NCBI GenBank assembly: GCA_003427395.1 | Contig: BFEA01000035.1 | Span: 288,593-319,250, forward strand | Direction of reading: 5' to 3' | Length of the DNA stretch: 30,658 bases | Source of the DNA: Chara braunii | Lineage: Eukaryota; Streptophyta; Charophyceae; Charales; Characeae | Part shown: positions 28,231 through 30,658 of the stretch, piece after piece | Layout: the number at the start of each line of letters is the position of its first letter | Numbering within the stretch: position 1 is the first letter of the stretch | Notes under the pieces: generated by a model | Told to the model about the DNA's origin: nothing | Database searches by the model: none | Seen by the model: only the letters and a program-made list of their open reading frames with translations | Translations under genes and position numbers: made by a program

Positions 28231-28510
28231 CGGCAGGATGCAAAATTGCAGAGATATTGGAAGATTGGCTCATATGGCGGGCAGCGTTGGCACCATATAC
28301 ACAAGGGCAGAATAACTTCCAGGGGGCTACTTTCCTGGCAGCATATGGACAGGAAGAGCAACCTCCATGGGATGCAAGACAGAAACAGGGAAACCAATGA
28401 GCCCCAAACAAGCCCAGGCCTTCGATGGTTCTGAATTCTCAAGTCAATCTGACAGACTTTGCAGAATACTACGAGCAATCAAACAAGGAAAAGGGTCCTT
28501 CGACCCCAAC
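28231..28510. other. Intronic spacer
   Basis: No exon or RNA recognised between the hairpin and the first SINE. Confidence 0.35.
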
Positions 28511-28650
28511 GGACCTAGCTCCGTTGGTACACCAATGAACTGTCGAAATAAAGACCCAAATTCGAATCCAGGTGCGCTCAAATAATTCTGAATTACCTGG
28601 GGCTGGTCAGTTGAATGGTGATATGATATCTCAAGGCCGTCACCCTTTCG
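28511..28650 (+). mobile_element. tRNA-derived SINE, copy 1
   Basis: tRNA-like head with box A TAGCTCCGTTGG (28516) and box B-like AATTCGAATCC (28559), about 43 bp apart, then a body TTCTGAATTACCTGGGG ... GATATCTCAAGGCCGTC and an A/G-rich tail (28651-28680). The same head and body occur inverted at 28950-29105, which rules out a chance tRNA match. Transcription would be by RNA polymerase III. Confidence 0.65.
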
Positions 28651-28949
28651 AAAAGGAAAAAAAGGGGAGGGGAAAAAAAGGAAGCATGGGCCCTTCAGCG
28701 TCAGTGTAGGGAAGTGTGGGGTGTCTCATGGGATGTATTTCCTGAGATAATAAATTGAGGGAATTATTGAAGAGGTAGTAAAGGAGTCATACTGATGCTC
28801 CCCAGAATTGATATGAAGACGGGTCCATAAGGATGTGTGTAGGCTGGCCCATGTTGGTATTCTTTTGATTCCTTCATGGAGGCTTGCAAAAGTCAGTGCT
28901 GCTTCTTCGGAGCCTCTACCAAAGCTGAAAATCACGTCTGCAGTGAAGA
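28651..28949. other. Spacer between two SINEs
   Basis: A minus-strand frame across it (28726-28995) overlaps the SINE end, so I do not call it an exon. It contains an acceptor-like CTTCACTGCAG near 28935. Confidence 0.35.
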
Positions 28950-29105
28950 AATTGCGACGGCCTTGAGATATCGCCATTGACCTGAGCCCCCCCATGTAAT
29001 TCAGAAATATTGTTTCATTCAGCTAGTTCCATCACATGGATGCGAACTTGGGTCTGTACTTCAACAATTAGAGGGGTGTAACCAACTGAGCTAGGCTCGT
29101 TGGTA
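28950..29105 (-). mobile_element. tRNA-derived SINE, copy 2, inverted
   Basis: On the minus strand: box A TAGCTCAGTTGG (perfect, 29082-29093), box B-like AGTTCGCATCC, GACCCAAGTTCGCATCCATG, then TTTCTGAATTACATGGGG and GATATCTCAAGGCCGTCGC, matching copy 1 through the body. Copies differ by a 10-20 bp indel between head and body. Confidence 0.65.
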
Positions 29106-29406
29106 AAGTGGCACATATCTATCAACAAAAAGAGCGCACTATATGAAATGAACGAAAGAAATAGCAGTCATGATGAGACATGCTGAAACTGCAGTTCTTC
29201 ATTTTTTTTCTTTCTTTTGGTCTTCTGTGCGGTCTCTCTTTTATTTCTTCTTTTAGCCCTCCCTTCTCTGTGCATATGTGTATATTGAGGAGAGGAGTTG
29301 GAGAGAATGCTCATGCATGGTTTGCGAGCGAGGATCTGGAAAAGAGAACACTCATACCATCCCACTTTGGAGCAGATATGCTCATGACATCCAGTTTGCA
29401 ACTTAC
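29106..29406. other. Intron sequence 3' of the 29.4-kb exon
   Basis: A minus-strand acceptor-like TTCTCTTTTCCAG (near 29337) precedes an open stretch beginning ILARKPCMSILSNSS, but no donor follows and the first two exons already join in phase without it. Confidence 0.35.
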
Positions 29407-29495
29407 CTAATGAGGAAATCTTCAGCGGTTTGAGGCTGAATCTTATGCCAAGTCCCTAGATGACAGTTCAATGGAACTCCTGTGTGGTTCTGCAC
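29407..29495 (-). CDS. Internal exon of large minus-strand gene
   Basis: Acceptor TTTGTTTGTGCTCACAG before 29495 and donor CATTAG|GTAAGTTGC after 29407. 89 nt, phase 0 in and phase 2 out: VQNHTGVPLNCHLGTWHKIQ then PQTAEDFLI. Joins in phase to both the 30.5-kb candidate (exit phase 0) and the 27.9-kb exon. The N-x-T-G-x-P-L motif parallels N-x-S-G-x-P-L in the 13.7-kb exon, suggesting repeats of one domain type as in VPS13 proteins; unproven. Confidence 0.6.
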
Positions 29496-30048
29496 CTGTG
29501 AGCACAAACAAACAGCAAAAAAGTCATTACCAGCATTCACAAATCTGTCTTTAAGGAGCCAGGAGTACAAGACTTGAATGGTGTACTTCCCTCGGGCAAA
29601 ATGCACTCCTCAGATGCTCAAACAACAAAATTCTACAGATGGTTCCTTTCTCATCCATTGGCACTCTCTCTGTGGCGAACTCCCAGGTAAGGGGCTTGGC
29701 CACAGCATGACTAAGGATTTTCAGCGTTTCATAAAATGTACAACTGCTAAGAACATATACGGCACTTGGCCAAAACATTGAAACCATACATGCGGCGCAT
29801 CGCGATGCGCTGCACTGCGCACGTGCGCCGCACCGCGCATCCCGCACGACGCGCGCGCACTGCATGCGGCGCACCTCCAAAAATGGGGGTCAAAAAAAAA
29901 AAAAAAAGTTGTGAGGGGCGGTAGTAGACCCGGCCCCCTGCTCGCGTAAAATAAGAAACGGCAGCCAAATTTTTTTTGGAGGCTGCACGTTGGCCTGAAA
30001 GCTTTTAGTAACCTGTAGTTCGGGTGACACTGTGTGTGTGGTAGGGTT
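29496..30048. other. Intron with GC-palindromic block
   Basis: Holds the GC-rich palindromic block (29789-29876) and short homopolymers. An open minus frame with LTWEFATERVPMDEKGTI (about 29600-29700) lacks good splice borders and is left uncalled. Confidence 0.35.
29789..29876. repeat. GC-rich block of overlapping palindromes
   Basis: Contains perfect palindromes GCGCATCGCGATGCGC (29795-29810) and GCGCACGTGCGC (29817-29828), a GCGCGCGCAC alternating tract, and CATGCGGCGCA at both ends (29789 and 29863). It stands out from AT-rich surroundings. Confidence 0.8.
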
Positions 30049-30500
30049 ATTGCAGTCTGTATGGTAGGGTTCTTGCAGGCCAGATTCAGTCATCTTGAGG
30101 GTCGCGATTTCTCAAAACGTTCTCTTCTTATTACTTCGGAAGTAGAAAACGACGGAACTGACAGCCGTTTTTCCTGGAATATTTTTTTTTTTTTTTTTAT
30201 AAGGAAGAAAATCAGAATTTCTGTGCACGAGTGTCGCCCGGCACGTCCAACCTGTCAGAACCTCAACGGTAATTGCAGTCTGTATGGTAGGGTTCTTGCA
30301 GGCCAGATTCAGTCATGATGAGGGTCGCGATCTCTCAAAACATTCTCTTCGTATTATTTCTGAAGTAGAAAACGACGGAACTGGCAGCCGTTTTTCCTGG
30401 ATTTTTTTTTTTTTAATAAAAGGAAAAAAACGCAAAGGAAGAACAGCTCTTTGCACGAGTGAAGCCCGGCGCGTCCAACCTGTCAGAACCTCAACGGTAA
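30049..30500. repeat. Two tandem units of about 225 bp
   Basis: ATTGCAGTCTGTATGGTAGG starts units at 30049 and 30272. Both continue through CAGGCCAGATTCAGTCAT, GAAAACGACGGAACTG, a poly-T run and CAACCTGTCAGAACCTCAAC to GGTAA. A partial copy of the start (GGTAGGGTTATTG) precedes unit 1. Confidence 0.9.
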
Positions 30501-30507
30501 TGTTTAC

Positions 30508-30610
30508 CAACGGGCTCGCTGCACTACTCTCGACATGCACAACAAGACATATATGGCAATGTATCTTTCCATGTTCAAGCGGAGGATTCAGTGTCATTTG
30601 TTCAGAGATT
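30508..30610 (-). CDS. Possible exon of the minus-strand gene
   Basis: Acceptor with a T-run (TTTTTTTTTGGAG) before 30610 and donor TTG|GTAAAC after 30508, 103 nt. Open only with one base carried in: ISEQMTLNPPLEHGKIHCHI then CLVVHVESSAASPL, ending in phase 0, which matches the entry of the 29.4-kb exon. Splice sites are weaker than those of the other exons. Confidence 0.35.
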
Positions 30611-30658
30611 CTCCAAAAAAAAAAAAAGAAAGGTTCCAGAGATACGTTACGTGCTTAC

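Noticed and set aside
28726-28995. Minus-strand 89-codon frame between and over the SINEs
   Set aside because: Its first part is SINE body sequence, so the apparent start is inside a mobile element; no donor at the end.

Overview
This window reads as non-coding-rich nuclear DNA of a green plant-lineage eukaryote. Exons have GT/AG borders, microsatellites are abundant, degenerate Ty3/gypsy retrotransposons use an initiator-methionine-tRNA primer site, and a tRNA-headed SINE pair is present. Short GC-rich islands sit in AT-rich spacers, and 116 N fall inside a CT microsatellite, so this is a draft assembly. The gag start (MVDTRSGKS, coiled coil, RGG linker, CCHC knuckle) and the large transposon-filled introns suggest a charophyte alga such as Chara. 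That is inference; I could not run a search.

Left part (1-3910). Inverted 100-bp repeats at 16-115 and 2399-2498 bracket a minus-strand gene (446-1681). It joins a Josephin-type deubiquitinase core (Cys, His and Asn at family spacing) to a C-terminal C3HC4 RING. A second, broken copy of the same gene type lies at 26752-27345. The right bracket is also one arm of a large imperfect palindrome (2274-2749). A further repeat copy (3023-3064) abuts a hAT-like non-autonomous element (3077-3813) with an 8-bp target duplication.

Gypsy element 1 (3910-12634, minus strand) has two LTRs with TATA boxes, a PBS, a leader containing a GGTCAAC array, the CT tract and the N gap, then gag, protease, RT/RNase H and integrase. 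It has many frameshifts and stops and a tandem duplication inside integrase.

Middle and right part (12635-30658). Several minus-strand segments with good splice borders (30508-30610, 29407-29495, 27842-28005, 18757-18918, 13707-13920, and weaker 17558-17627) look like exons of one large gene. The first three join in compatible reading phase. The protein is unrecognised; N-x-[TS]-G-x-P-L motifs recall VPS13-type lipid-transfer proteins, held only weakly. Its presumed introns carry a solo LTR (19200-19957), gypsy element 2 (20521-24178 plus LTR sequence), a 23.5-24.7 kb field of CCACGTCAGCA motifs, a threefold 0.45-0.5 kb tandem repeat, the second Josephin-RING copy, two head-to-head SINEs, hairpins and degenerate echoes of one of the gene's own exons.

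Most promising for novelty: the Josephin plus RING architecture (opposing ubiquitin activities predicted in one polypeptide) present twice, once inside an inverted-repeat bracket; and the exon echoes upstream of the 13.7-kb exon.
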